Shown here piece by piece: positions 9,475 through 17,381 of a stretch of DNA of 64,000 nt. Position 1 is the first letter of the stretch, and every line of letters starts with the position of its first letter. A program made the position numbers and the translations under genes. The DNA comes from Pseudovibrio sp. M1P-2-3 (GTDB taxonomy: Bacteria > Pseudomonadota > Alphaproteobacteria > Rhizobiales > Stappiaceae). The stretch covers positions 3,744,501 through 3,808,500 of the forward strand of contig NZ_JARRCW010000001.1 in NCBI RefSeq assembly GCF_031501865.1, in the 5' to 3' direction. The notes beneath the pieces are model-generated. The model was not told the DNA's origin, did no database searches, and worked only from the letters and a program-made list of their open reading frames with translations.

Positions 9475-9496
9475 TTTCAGTAAGTTTTATTACTGA
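9475..9496. promoter_or_regulatory. perfect dyad upstream of sciP
   Basis: TTCAGTAA, a 6-nt spacer, then TTACTGAA: perfect 8-bp arms about 85 bp upstream of the sciP start. A dyad of this size suits a homodimeric regulator. It is not a CtrA box (TTAA-N7-TTAA); no clean CtrA box was found in this gap. Regulator unknown. Confidence 0.4.
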
Positions 9497-10202
9497 ATTA
9501 CTTATTAAGTATTTAATGCGATTTCGGCCAATGATGGATCAAGAAATCTAGGCCACTCAAATTTAAAAATAAGGAGAAGCTCTGGGCTGCGCCACGGCTT
9601 CAACATGCCACCCAGCTTAGAAAGCAGCTAAATTGCAGTCAATGAAGAATGGAAAAAACGAAAACACCGTAAGTCTCCCAACTTATAATGTTGTCTGATT
9701 ATGAGAAAAGTTTCCGAAACTTTCCTGCCTCAAGTTTGGAAGTGGTAGTGCGCATTCCAGCACTTTTCAAAATAAACGCCTGTAATAATTAAAATTTTAA
9801 CCAAACATCCCAAGCACTATTGACACTTGGACTTCTCTTGATTCCATCACCGGACTCTCAAACTTATTGAATGACAAGAGAATTCACTTGGATATCACCG
9901 GAAATCCCGAGACTGTGCATTGCGGGAAAAACAGGCCCCCTCCCCCAAATAAATCACGGGTACGCCCTTCCGCTTCGCCGCAATCGATTCCCTTTTCGAC
10001 ATGAAATGGTAAGGCGTTACCTGCGGATATAAGAAAGTATCTTCTTCAATTGGTTTTCCTCCAGTTTTTGTGTATGGTCCCGCCAACATAAAAACAAATG
10101 GCGCGGGGGTACAAGACAAAAGCCTCCCGATTGACTTTAAGTCCCAGCCCCTATCGACAGAATAAAGATAAGTTTCGCGCCTGAACTAATGAGGTTTTGA
10201 AG
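9497..10202. other. long AT-rich gap between sciP and mnmA
   Basis: About 700 bp without a supported gene. Several short frames exist, including 74 codons on the minus strand at 9895-10119, but none has a ribosome site plus recognisable sequence. The mnmA ribosome site (ATGAGG, 10189-10194) is at its right end. The rest is AT-rich and otherwise featureless to me. Confidence 0.4.
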
Positions 10203-11396
10203 ATGCTGAACAGCCTTGGTTTGCCAGGCCGTCCGCAAGACACACGAGTCGTGGTCGCCATGTCCGGCGGTGTCGACTCTTCAGTTGTCGCTGGTTTGAT
10301 GAAACGCGAAGGCTATGATGTGGTCGGCGTTACCCTTCAACTTTACGACCATGGCGAAGCCGTACAACGAAAAGGTGCGTGCTGCGCCGGACAGGACATT
10401 CATGATGCCCGCCGTGTTGCCGAAAAGCTTGGCATTCCCCATTACGTTCTGGACTATGAATCCCGCTTCAAAGAGCAGGTGATTGAAAAGTTTGCAGATA
10501 GCTATATCAACGGGGAAACGCCCATCCCATGCGTAACCTGTAACCAGACGGTAAAGTTTAAAGACCTTCTGGAAACAGCCAAGGATCTGGGCGCGGATGT
10601 TCTTGTCACCGGGCACTATGTGCGCGAGAGCATTTCTGGCAACCGCCGCGCCATGTTCCGCCCTGTGGACCTTGACCGGGACCAGAGCTACTTCCTGTTT
10701 GCCACTACCCAAGAGCAGCTGGACTTTCTCCGCTTCCCACTTGGCGGCATGACCAAGCCGGAAGTAAGAGAACTGGCCCGCGAATTCGGATTGGCAATTG
10801 CTGATAAGCACGACAGTCAGGACATATGCTTTGTGCCGCAGGGCCGCTATACGGACGTTATCTCCAAATTGCGTCCACACGCAGCTGACCCGGGCGACAT
10901 TGTACATATGGATGGTCGCGTTCTGGGGCAACATAAGGGCATCATCCACTACACCATTGGACAGCGCCGTGGCCTTGGTGTTTCAACTGGCGAGCCGCTG
11001 TATGTGGTGCAGCTGGATGCAGAGGAACGCCGCGTGATTGTTGGCCCTGCGGAAGCCTTGGCAACCCACAAGCTGTTATTGCGTCAAGTGAACTGGATTG
11101 GTTCTGGCGAGCTTGAGGATATCCCAGAAGACGGACTAGAGGTTCACGCCAAAGTTCGCTCTACCCGCCCACCATCACCTGGACGCTTGTTCTACAAGGA
11201 CGGCGTGGTCACCGTAGACCTCCACGCCGGAGAGATGGGCGTTGCTCCAGGTCAGGCCTGTGTGTTCTTTGATCGGGACGACGAAGAGGCCCGCGTTCTT
11301 GGTGGTGGCTGGATTCAACGGGCCGAGCGCGAAGCCGAAGCCGAAGAAGCTCTTAAAGCCCTCACCGGAAAAGCTTGGGAAGCTGCCAGCCTCTAA
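10203..11396 (+). CDS. mnmA: tRNA-specific 2-thiouridylase MnmA
   Basis: A 397-aa ATP-dependent tRNA thiolase that makes 2-thiouridine at position 34 of tRNA-Lys, -Glu and -Gln. The PP-loop is AMSGGVDSS (19-27). The catalytic cysteines are in PIPCVTCNQ (about 110-118) and DICFVP (about 206-211). VTGHY and DRDQSYFL blocks are present, and the C-terminal TRPPSPG and GQACVFFD segments are intact. The ATG at 10203 is chosen over the TTG two codons upstream because the ATGAGG ribosome site sits 8 nt before it. The C-terminus carries an acidic [12 protein letters not shown] tail. Monocistronic, with its own terminator. Confidence 0.96.
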   Translation: MLNSLGLPGRPQDTRVVVAMSGGVDSSVVAGLMKREGYDVVGVTLQLYDHGEAVQRKGACCAGQDIHDARRVAEKLGIPHYVLDYESRFKEQVIEKFADSYINGETPIPCVTCNQTVKFKDLLETAKDLGADVLVTGHYVRESISGNRRAMFRPVDLDRDQSYFLFATTQEQLDFLRFPLGGMTKPEVRELAREFGLAIADKHDSQDICFVPQGRYTDVISKLRPHAADPGDIVHMDGRVLGQHKGIIHYTIGQRRGLGVSTGEPLYVVQLDAEERRVIVGPAEALATHKLLLRQVNWIGSGELEDIPEDGLEVHAKVRSTRPPSPGRLFYKDGVVTVDLHAGEMGVAPGQACVFFDRDDEEARVLGGGWIQRAEREAEAEEALKALTGKAWEAASL

Positions 11397-11439
11397 TCAG
11401 TGGCTTCCATCGGATGGGCGTCAATCCAATCCCCCACTC

Positions 11440-11472
11440 ATGGCTCCAAGATTATATTTTGGAGCCATTTTG
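11440..11472 (+). terminator. rho-independent terminator after mnmA
   Basis: ATGGCTCCA, an 11-nt AT-rich loop, then TGGAGCCAT followed by TTT: a 9-bp perfect stem about 45 bp after the mnmA stop. Confidence 0.75.
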
Positions 11473-11645
11473 CCAGGTTCCAGCCCCTCCTCCAATTTAC
11501 CGAGCAAACCATTGCGAACCCATTTTTTCACAGGTTCATTTTTTCCCCATAAAGATCGGAAAAGTCTTCTTGACGGACCAGCTTAACATCCTTATACACC
11601 CCCTCACAGCGCAGCGGCAACAAGCCGAAACACAGCGCACCGGAT

Positions 11646-11722
11646 GGCGGGGTAGCTCAGTTGGTTAGAGCAGCGGAATCATAATCCGCGTGTCGGGGGT
11701 TCAAGTCCCTCCCTCGCTACCA
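11646..11722 (+). tRNA. tRNA-Met (CAT), elongator
   Basis: A 77-nt cloverleaf with CCA encoded. The acceptor stem is GGCGGGG paired with CCTCGCT (two G-U pairs), the D-arm starts TAGCTCAG, the anticodon stem is GCGGA/TCCGC with loop ATCATAA giving anticodon CAT, and the T-arm contains GTTCAAGTC. Position 1 pairs with position 72, as in elongator rather than initiator tRNA-Met. An ATA-decoding tRNA-Ile2 also carries CAT and cannot be wholly excluded. It sits at the left edge of an accessory island. Confidence 0.92.
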
Positions 11723-11889
11723 TCTCTCTTCAAATGAAGATTGAAATGACAAGGCACCGCGAGGTGTCTTTTTTGTTTTCAGCACTTGATATTGTAGCGC
11801 GACAAAAGTTTGCAGCGGTGTGCATTTTGGATTGCACGGGCAGTATGTCGAAAGCAGGCTTCAAGCAGGCGAGCAATAAACGTAATTTT

Positions 11890-11932
11890 AGCGGATCTCC
11901 GAAAACCGGCGCCCACTTTTCGGAGATCCGCT
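11890..11932. repeat. long perfect palindrome of rhizobial type
   Basis: A perfect 16-bp arm AGCGGATCTCCGAAAA, an 11-nt spacer CCGGCGCCCAC, then the complementary arm ending GGAGATCCGCT. The core GAAAACCGG-N2-CCCACTTTTC is the dispersed palindrome familiar from Rhizobiales intergenic regions, and it recurs in the repeats at 7983-8090 and 57993-58090. Confidence 0.8.
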
Positions 11933-12030
11933 TTTGAGCGCATTGCATGCATGCCTCATGACCTAGCTGCTTTAGTTCAAGAGAATTCTTGTCATTTGTT
12001 TGAACTCAACCAAACTGAACGCACTTTAAG
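11933..12030 (+). repeat. ~110-bp repeat, copy 1 (left of tail-collar cluster)
   Basis: Shares ordered blocks with 14887-14997: GCCTCATGACCTAGCTG, then AATTCTTGTCATTTG, TTGAAC-type and CAA-CAAAC segments, ending GAACGCACTTTAAG. It is the more diverged copy. Same orientation as copy 2, so the two form direct repeats around the tail-collar cluster. Confidence 0.65.
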
Positions 12031-12094
12031 TGCAATTAAGGACTGGCGGTATTTTCACACAACCAGCCCTGTAGTATTTCGCAGTATTTGGGTG

Positions 12095-12379
12095 CTACCC
12101 AAACACGATTTGTAGATTTGCCTTATTTTTACAACCCATGACTTTTGAGATAAAAACCGAGTGATTTCCAGTTTTGTCATGGCAGAGAGCTAGGGTGTCA
12201 TGTTCGCCCACGAAGTCATCCGGGCATTCAAACAACAGCGAAAATTGCTCCCTGAACTCAGCTGGGGTCTCTGGCCCCACATTCACCTCGGAAAGTTTGG
12301 CCTGATGATGCCCAATAGTGAAAACCTCACCAACCAGACCTTCAAAGTCCTTATGTTCCAGTTCTTTCATTGTCTTCAT
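12095..12379 (-). CDS. DUF6916-like protein
   Basis: A 94-aa protein with the pattern HKDFEGLVGEVFTI, then L-EV-V-P, REQFSLLFECP and a C-terminal VFISKVMGC. This fits DUF6916, small proteins encoded beside tail-collar (MdpB-like) genes, where the usual FSL-F-G and FL-P blocks are found. Function unknown. The start is set at the second in-frame ATG because GGAGG lies 5 nt before it; the longest frame adds four codons. It is the last gene of a minus-strand cluster after GNAT and three tail-collar genes. Confidence 0.6.
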   Translation of the reverse strand: MKTMKELEHKDFEGLVGEVFTIGHHQAKLSEVNVGPETPAEFREQFSLLFECPDDFVGEHDTLALCHDKTGNHSVFISKVMGCKNKANLQIVFG

Positions 12380-12480
12380 AACAGCCTCCATAAGATTGCT
12401 CTTTTAAACGATGCCCAGAAACCGGAACTGCGACTTCATCAGGCTCTTTCAAATGACTTTCGTCTCAAAATCCGTCTTCA

Positions 12481-13050
12481 TTAAGCGCCGTATTGCTGCA
12501 TTCGCCGGATTGTTACTTCAGGTGGAATAACGTGCCCGTTTACAAACTGCTCATAGCTTGGGTGAAACCAGCGCATTAAAATATGACGATGGTTATTGCT
12601 CTCGATTTCAAACCCTAACCTGTAGTAAAAACGATAGGCGGCAGCATTCAGTGAATGCACATGCAAGGACACGGGCACTTGTTTGCGCGCTGCAGTTGCG
12701 CAAACGCCGTGCATCACTATGGAGCCAATTCCCTCTCCGCGAAAATGCGGTAAAAGAGCAATATCCAAAACCCTGAATTCTTGGTCTCTTTCATCCAGGT
12801 AAAGGCGACCGACCGGCTTCCCACAAAGTAAAATTATTCCATACTTCGCAACGGTATAACAATTAAAATACACGTCATGATGGGCATCATACTGCTGAGC
12901 AACCACCCTATGATAATTCTCGTCATCTCCAGCATAGAGAAGGGGGGCGAACTCCCAAAACCTCTCAGTTTCATGAACTCGTTTCAAAAATGCTTCATCC
13001 CCGGCTCGGGCCGGTCTGATCTTTACGTCCAAGGAGTTAACTTCTGTCAT
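12481..13050 (-). CDS. GNAT N-acetyltransferase of tail-collar cluster
   Basis: A 189-aa acetyltransferase. The acetyl-CoA loop region is DIALLPHFRGEGIGSIVM (about residues 103-120, RGEGIG), followed by VSLHVHSLNAAAYRFYYRLGF, the typical N-x-A---Y---GF ending. Substrate unknown. The ATG at 13050 is chosen because GGAAGG precedes it; the longer frame begins with a GTG that would overlap this ribosome site. GNAT enzymes of this type recur beside MdpB-like and DUF6916 genes, suggesting a shared function. Confidence 0.82.
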   Translation of the reverse strand: MTEVNSLDVKIRPARAGDEAFLKRVHETERFWEFAPLLYAGDDENYHRVVAQQYDAHHDVYFNCYTVAKYGIILLCGKPVGRLYLDERDQEFRVLDIALLPHFRGEGIGSIVMHGVCATAARKQVPVSLHVHSLNAAAYRFYYRLGFEIESNNHRHILMRWFHPSYEQFVNGHVIPPEVTIRRMQQYGA

Positions 13051-13085
13051 CCCATACCTTCCCACTCATATTTTTGAAAAGGCCT

Positions 13086-13628
13086 TCATCCAGATCGTGA
13101 AGGGTAGTCGCCTTTAAGCGCAATTTCATAGCTCATGCACATAAAAGGGTCCATGACTGAGAAGTTGCGACCATACCCAGCGCTAACTGTTCGACTTCCG
13201 CTGTTTGCTAAAGTAACCGCATTGCTGTCCGGTCGCACATAACCATCACCAACAATGTCTCCAACTTTAGGACTAGCAAGTGTCATGGAAGGCCCAGGGT
13301 CTTCAGATCCATCATTTTGGGTAGCGCCGAAAAACAAGTTGCTGTGGGTATGGGCTGGCAAGTTTCCAACAACCAGAGTTTGAGTCTCTATTCCGGCTTT
13401 TTGCCCCAGAAAGTATGTTCCATTGGTATTGCGCTGAACCGCGACACGGCCCCGCATTTCTGGCAGACCAAAGCTCGAAATGCCATTTCCACCAAACGTG
13501 GTCCCCACCAGCGAAAATAGGGCTACATTTTGGGAGACTGCGATCAGTTGACCATCACAATATGCCCAATCTCGGACTGCAAAAAACAAAGGAAAAATGG
13601 AAATTTGAGAAATATAGGGTTCGGACAT
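13086..13628 (-). CDS. tail-collar domain protein (MdpB-like), copy 1
   Basis: A 180-aa protein beginning MSEPYISQISIFPLFFAVRDWAYCDGQ, the signature N-terminus of the phage tail collar / microcystin-dependent protein family. It continues with the ALFSL-G-T-FGGNG and FGLPEMRGR blocks, NLPAHTHS, and a conserved ending MSYEIALKGDYPSR. Such proteins form trimeric fibre-like collars in phages; chromosomal relatives outside prophages have no established role. The inner ATG has GGAGACAGGAA just upstream. Third gene of three tandem paralogues in transcription order. Confidence 0.88.
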   Translation of the reverse strand: MSEPYISQISIFPLFFAVRDWAYCDGQLIAVSQNVALFSLVGTTFGGNGISSFGLPEMRGRVAVQRNTNGTYFLGQKAGIETQTLVVGNLPAHTHSNLFFGATQNDGSEDPGPSMTLASPKVGDIVGDGYVRPDSNAVTLANSGSRTVSAGYGRNFSVMDPFMCMSYEIALKGDYPSRSG

Positions 13629-13702
13629 TTCCTGTCTCCAGTGGGGTAAAACACTCTTTCCCGGTGTCAACGTGACTGAACATGCTGATAAGGGGGGAAC
13701 CG

Positions 13703-14263
13703 CTAGCTACGCGAAGGATATATTCCAATCAAAGCTATTTCGTAAGTGATAACCTGATAGGGTGAGATTGTTGGTATTGGAAAACTGCTTCCTTTGACCG
13801 AAGTACTTGGAGAGCCTTGCGAAGACAGATCAGTGAGGTTTGACGCGGCGGCATACCAATCTGCAGTTATAGGTAAACCAGAAAAAGTACCTTCTGGAAT
13901 AGCCGTGATGGTATCAGCAGTTGGAACAAGATCCGTTCCCGAATATGGTTGCGCCTTTTGCCGAATGATATGGGCATGAGACGGCAACTCGCGTATCGTA
14001 AGCACTTGATCACGCTGGCTATTAAAGCTCCCTATTGGGTACACACCCAAGCCTGGTCCTTGCCCAGAGTGTAACACTGTACGCCCTATCAAGTTTGGGA
14101 CCCCAAAGGACACTCTTCCATCCCCACCATAAACATTGGATATAAGTGAAAATAGCATCTCATTTTGGCTAATCGCCATAATCTGCCCTTGGCACCGGGC
14201 CCAGTTTCTGATTGTAAACTCAAGGCCAAATGCGGAAACTTGAGAAATAAAGGGTTCTGCCAT
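13703..14263 (-). CDS. tail-collar domain protein (MdpB-like), copy 2
   Basis: A 186-aa paralogue of its neighbours, beginning MAEPFISQVSAFGLEFTIRN with WARCQGQIMAIS, LFSLISNVYGGDGRVSFGVPNL and ELPSHAHI, and ending VITYEIALIGIYPSR. The middle (about residues 95-150) is the variable part, as expected for a collar protein's distal domain. The inner ATG is used because GGAG lies 6 nt before it. About 47 bp from copy 3 and 74 bp from copy 1; likely one operon. Confidence 0.88.
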   Translation of the reverse strand: MAEPFISQVSAFGLEFTIRNWARCQGQIMAISQNEMLFSLISNVYGGDGRVSFGVPNLIGRTVLHSGQGPGLGVYPIGSFNSQRDQVLTIRELPSHAHIIRQKAQPYSGTDLVPTADTITAIPEGTFSGLPITADWYAAASNLTDLSSQGSPSTSVKGSSFPIPTISPYQVITYEIALIGIYPSRS

Positions 14264-14310
14264 AATATGCTCCATGAAAAATATGGGAATGCGCGGGAAA
14301 GCCGGTAACC

Positions 14311-14859
14311 TTAATCCCGTGCCGGGTAATATCCCTCAAGAGCGATTTCGTAGGTCACAGACAGATATGGACTGCGTACTGAAAAAGGAAGATTGCCCCC
14401 TATACTCTCGGTATTATCCACCCCAGTACTTATAAGCGCATTTACTCCCGAACTGTCCGAGAATGAGCTGCCAGTTGCGGTGCCACCTGAAGTCGTAACA
14501 GCAGGCTTTGCCATAACAACATTTGAACTAGGCCCGCCTGTACCAGATGCATTTGCGACCGTCAAAATAGTACCAGGATGACTGTGTTGCGGCATAGTTG
14601 CATCATTCAAAGTTACTGTTTCGACGCCGCCAACGGCTCCGCATTTCTCTCCTGAATACCCCGGTCCAAACGCCATACGCCCTTTCAAGTTGGGAAAGCC
14701 AAACGTCGAACGGCCATCTCCACCATACCTGTCTGCAAGTAGAGAGAAAAGTGCCGTATTTTGAGATATTGCAATGACCTGACCATCACAAAAAGCCCAA
14801 CCTTCCACAGCGAAACTCAAGCCCCATAATGAAATTTGCGAAATAAACGGTTGTCCCAT
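14311..14859 (-). CDS. tail-collar domain protein (MdpB-like), copy 3
   Basis: A 182-aa paralogue beginning MGQPFISQISLWGLSFAVEG, with WAFCDGQVIAISQN, YGGDGRSTFGFPNLKGR and MPQHSHPG, ending VTYEIALEGYYPARD. It is the first gene of the operon, with AAGAGG 5 nt before ATG. The central part is rich in Gly, Ser and Thr. All three copies share ends and differ in the middle, which suggests duplication followed by diversification. The surrounding genes are not phage structural or lysis genes. Confidence 0.88.
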   Translation of the reverse strand: MGQPFISQISLWGLSFAVEGWAFCDGQVIAISQNTALFSLLADRYGGDGRSTFGFPNLKGRMAFGPGYSGEKCGAVGGVETVTLNDATMPQHSHPGTILTVANASGTGGPSSNVVMAKPAVTTSGGTATGSSFSDSSGVNALISTGVDNTESIGGNLPFSVRSPYLSVTYEIALEGYYPARD

Positions 14860-14886
14860 TGCGACCTCTTAATGTCACTAGAAATG

Positions 14887-14997
14887 CTTTAGAGCATGTT
14901 GCGTTCACTTCCTTTCACGCCTCATGATCTAACTGTTTTATTTTAAGCAAATTCTTGTCGTTTGATTGAACCCAATCAAACGGAACGCACTCTAAAG
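14887..14997 (+). repeat. ~110-bp repeat with inverted ends, copy 2
   Basis: Begins CTTTAGAGCATGTTGCGTTC and ends GAACGCACTCTAAAG, so its ends are imperfect inverted repeats (CTTTAGAG and GCGTTC blocks). Inside is a perfect hairpin GTTTGATTG-AACC-CAATCAAAC. No coding potential. The layout resembles a small non-autonomous element or a dispersed palindromic unit. It lies just upstream of the tail-collar operon. Confidence 0.65.
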
Positions 14998-15250
14998 AGA
15001 ATGGACACGGGATGTTTGTAGGCCGCGCCTGTAGGGTACTTGTAGGCACCCGGATATCGACCCCCACCTTTAGATTGTTACGATTACAATTAACAACTTA
15101 TAGTTGATGATAATGTTGCGCTATCCTTGCAATTTTCTAATTGAAAACAATGTGAGATATTACAGCAACTACAATTCCTAGAACTTGTTTACAAATAGGT
15201 TTCACAAACCCAGTGATTTGTGATTCAGGGTAGTTTTTAAGGAAACTATC

Positions 15251-15643
15251 TTGGCACGGCAATTGATGAGTGATGATGAATGGGCGTTCTTTGAGCCGTT
15301 TTTAACTGCAATACGGGGACGGGGTGGCCGAAAACCTAAGGATCACCGCCGTGTTCTTGACGGGATATTCTGGATTGCCCGTACGGGCGCACAATGGCGC
15401 GACTTACCCCAAGAGTTTGGCAAGTGGATCAGTGTTTATCAGCAATTTCGCCGTTGGAACCAAGCAGGTCTTTGGGAATTAATCCTGTCAGTTCTTAATG
15501 ATAGCAGTTCTGCTCCCACGAGTGTCCATATGATTGATAGCACTATCATCCGTGCTCATCAGCAGGCTGCGGGCGCAAAAGGGGGACTCAAAAACAGGGT
15601 TTTGGCCGTTCAAAAGGTGGCTTTACGACGAAAGTCCACCTGA
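15251..15643 (+). CDS. IS5-family transposase, frame A (N-terminal part)
   Basis: Encodes the N-terminal 130 residues (SDDEWAFFEPFL, ARTGAQWRDLP, MIDSTIIRAHQ with the first catalytic Asp). Conservation then leaves this frame around CTCAAAAACAGG near 15588-15600 and continues in the -1 frame. Either a programmed -1 shift on the A-run (CAAAAAC) or a mutation. The start is a TTG; a downstream ATG (codon 6) is possible. Confidence 0.8.
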   Translation: MARQLMSDDEWAFFEPFLTAIRGRGGRKPKDHRRVLDGIFWIARTGAQWRDLPQEFGKWISVYQQFRRWNQAGLWELILSVLNDSSSAPTSVHMIDSTIIRAHQQAAGAKGGLKNRVLAVQKVALRRKST

Positions 15644-16002
15644 TCTCCAATATTATGGGACTGCCGGTACGTCTTGAGGTTTCTGGCGGTGAAGTCTCCG
15701 ATTACAAAGGATATGATCTCCTATATGACGGGGATGGACCTACCGCCAAGGTCCTGATCGCTGATCGTATTCGCGAAGATTGCCAAGCAAATGGTGGAGC
15801 AACGGTAATCCCCGGACGCCGGAACCGTAAGGCCTCTATAGAAATTGATAGCTTCATCTACGCTTTTAGAAATCAAGTCGAACGATGCTTCAACAAGCTT
15901 AAAACAGCAAGGCGGGTGGCTACTCGCTACGACAAAACAGCTTGTAGCTACTTGGGTTTCTTACACATTGCTGCTGTCAGGCTATGGTTCCGAAGTATGT
16001 AA
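15595..16002 (+). pseudogene. IS5-family transposase, frame B with internal deletion
   Basis: In the shifted frame the sequence reads QGFGRSKGGFTTKVHLISN and then GLPVRLEVSGGEVSDYKGYDLL, the conserved C-terminal half. The block normally reading ADRGYDADF-IRE is here ADRIRE, missing about six residues next to the second catalytic acid. The RNQVERCFNKLKTARR segment with the catalytic Glu is intact. The in-frame loss suggests an inactive transposase even if the frameshift is productive. Confidence 0.7.
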
Positions 16003-16106
16003 ACAGGTCCTAAGTCATGTCTCTAGCCTGTCCATTTTGGTCAAGCGGATTTTTCCTCTTATTGCCAATCCGCATTTATGAGTGATTACGCCTCAAGATT
16101 TCGCCC

Positions 16107-17381
16107 TCAGCGTTTCGCTACATGTACGAGAAGAGGGCGATCGGGGTAAAGGCAAACGCCTGCCTCCAGCCCCATAGCAGTAGCACCGTCTATTGAAATT
16201 GGCGTTAGTTGGATATGCTTCAAGATAACGGACATGACCTGTACCATCTCTTCTTGTGCGATCGCCGCACCAAGACAGCCATAGGGGCCACCTGAAAATG
16301 GAATAAATGCACCTCGAGGAACATTCATACTTCCAAGAAATCGCTCAGGTTGGAAACTGTCTGGATCCTGCCAATATCTGAGACTGCGATGCAACGCGTA
16401 GATGGAGATAATCAGCAAAGCTCCTGCCTCGATTTCATCGTCTCCTATGCTCAACGGCACTGTAGCATCACGCATTGTTTCAGTACCAGGCGGGAACAAA
16501 CGCATAGTTTCATTAATTACCGCAATGAGTAAAGGGTCTTTTGCGGGCTTCTCGCTGGTAACAATATTATTAAAAAGCTTTTCCTGATACGCTGGAAAGC
16601 GTGTCATCAGCCACAAACACCATGCCAGTGTAATACCGGTTGTTACATGCCCCGAAGCTGCTAAAACCGTTGCATTTGCTTCAACTTCTTCTTTGCTAAG
16701 CCCACCGCTATGGGCTTCGGAAGAACCCATAATAGTCGAAAATGGATTATCTGGCGGCAAGCTTTTCCAGCGACCACTTGAAATCAAATACTTGGTAAGT
16801 TGTCGAATAATTTTGGCATTTCCAATAAAGTTCGCTTTATGAGCCTTAGAAAGTTGCTGAGTAACGTCTGTTATAAGTGATTCTCGCCCCTGATATTTTC
16901 CCGTTCCAAAGAGCGTTGCCCAAGCGACTTGTAGTGTGAGCTCTGACATTTCCATGCTCAGGTTTATCACGCCTTGTCGCAGCCAGCGCGTGATTGCATC
17001 TTTTGTTGCCTCTGCAGCGACCGAGTGAATGGAGTGTTTCAGAACTGAGCTAAACAAAGGGCGGATGGCACGCCTTTGCTTGGAGTTCTGTGCTCCTGGC
17101 GTTCCACTTAGTCCTTGCCCCAAAGCTGCGAAAGCTACCTTGCGCTGGACTTCCGCTTTAGGAAAGGCGTAGGGGCTTCGAAATAAAGTAAGTTCCGCAG
17201 CAGCTGCATCTGCGATCAATGCAATTTTCCGACCTTTAATTTTCCTGGTAATGACCGGCGTTTCTAGCAGTTCCGATGGTCGTGTGTGTGCACGAAAACG
17301 CATAATCTGGGAAAGGCTTCCCCAGTTTATGCGATCAGCTGACAGGAAAGACATTCTAGGAACTGGGGTCACAGCACTCAA
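16107..17381 (-). CDS. cytochrome P450
   Basis: A 424-aa soluble P450. The heme loop is PFSGGPYGCLG (361-371, Cys369 as thiolate ligand), the K-helix ExxR is NETMR (290-294) and the PERF block is at 345-348. The I-helix reads AASGHVTTG (241-249), where the usual acidic residue of AGx(D/E)T is replaced by Val, so proton delivery may rely on the substrate or another residue. The start is a TTG overlapping the radical SAM stop (TTGA) with GGAGG 7 nt upstream. Last gene of the carbamoyltransferase operon, and a candidate tailoring hydroxylase. No redox partner is encoded nearby. Confidence 0.9.
   Translation of the reverse strand: MSAVTPVPRMSFLSADRINWGSLSQIMRFRAHTRPSELLETPVITRKIKGRKIALIADAAAAELTLFRSPYAFPKAEVQRKVAFAALGQGLSGTPGAQNSKQRRAIRPLFSSVLKHSIHSVAAEATKDAITRWLRQGVINLSMEMSELTLQVAWATLFGTGKYQGRESLITDVTQQLSKAHKANFIGNAKIIRQLTKYLISSGRWKSLPPDNPFSTIMGSSEAHSGGLSKEEVEANATVLAASGHVTTGITLAWCLWLMTRFPAYQEKLFNNIVTSEKPAKDPLLIAVINETMRLFPPGTETMRDATVPLSIGDDEIEAGALLIISIYALHRSLRYWQDPDSFQPERFLGSMNVPRGAFIPFSGGPYGCLGAAIAQEEMVQVMSVILKHIQLTPISIDGATAMGLEAGVCLYPDRPLLVHVAKR

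Larger units (their letters stand above)
15181..16010 (+). mobile_element. IS5-family insertion sequence (IS427-like), decayed
   Basis: An 830-bp element. The left end is GAACTTGTTTACA and the right end, read inverted, is GGACCTGTTTACA: 13-bp imperfect terminal repeats with two mismatches. It is flanked by TA on both sides (15179-15180 and 16011-16012), a 2-bp target duplication as in the IS427 group. It contains a two-frame transposase. It lies between the tail-collar island and the P450 gene. Confidence 0.85.

Noticed and set aside
9895-10119. 74-codon minus-strand frame upstream of mnmA
   Set aside because: No ribosome site and no recognisable domain; treated as chance.
11646-11722. tRNA-Met as an integration site
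   Set aside because: I found no second copy of the tRNA 3' end within the window and no integrase.
12095-14997. Prophage
   Set aside because: Only collar-like proteins, DUF6916 and an acetyltransferase are present. There are no capsid, terminase, lysis, integrase or repressor genes.
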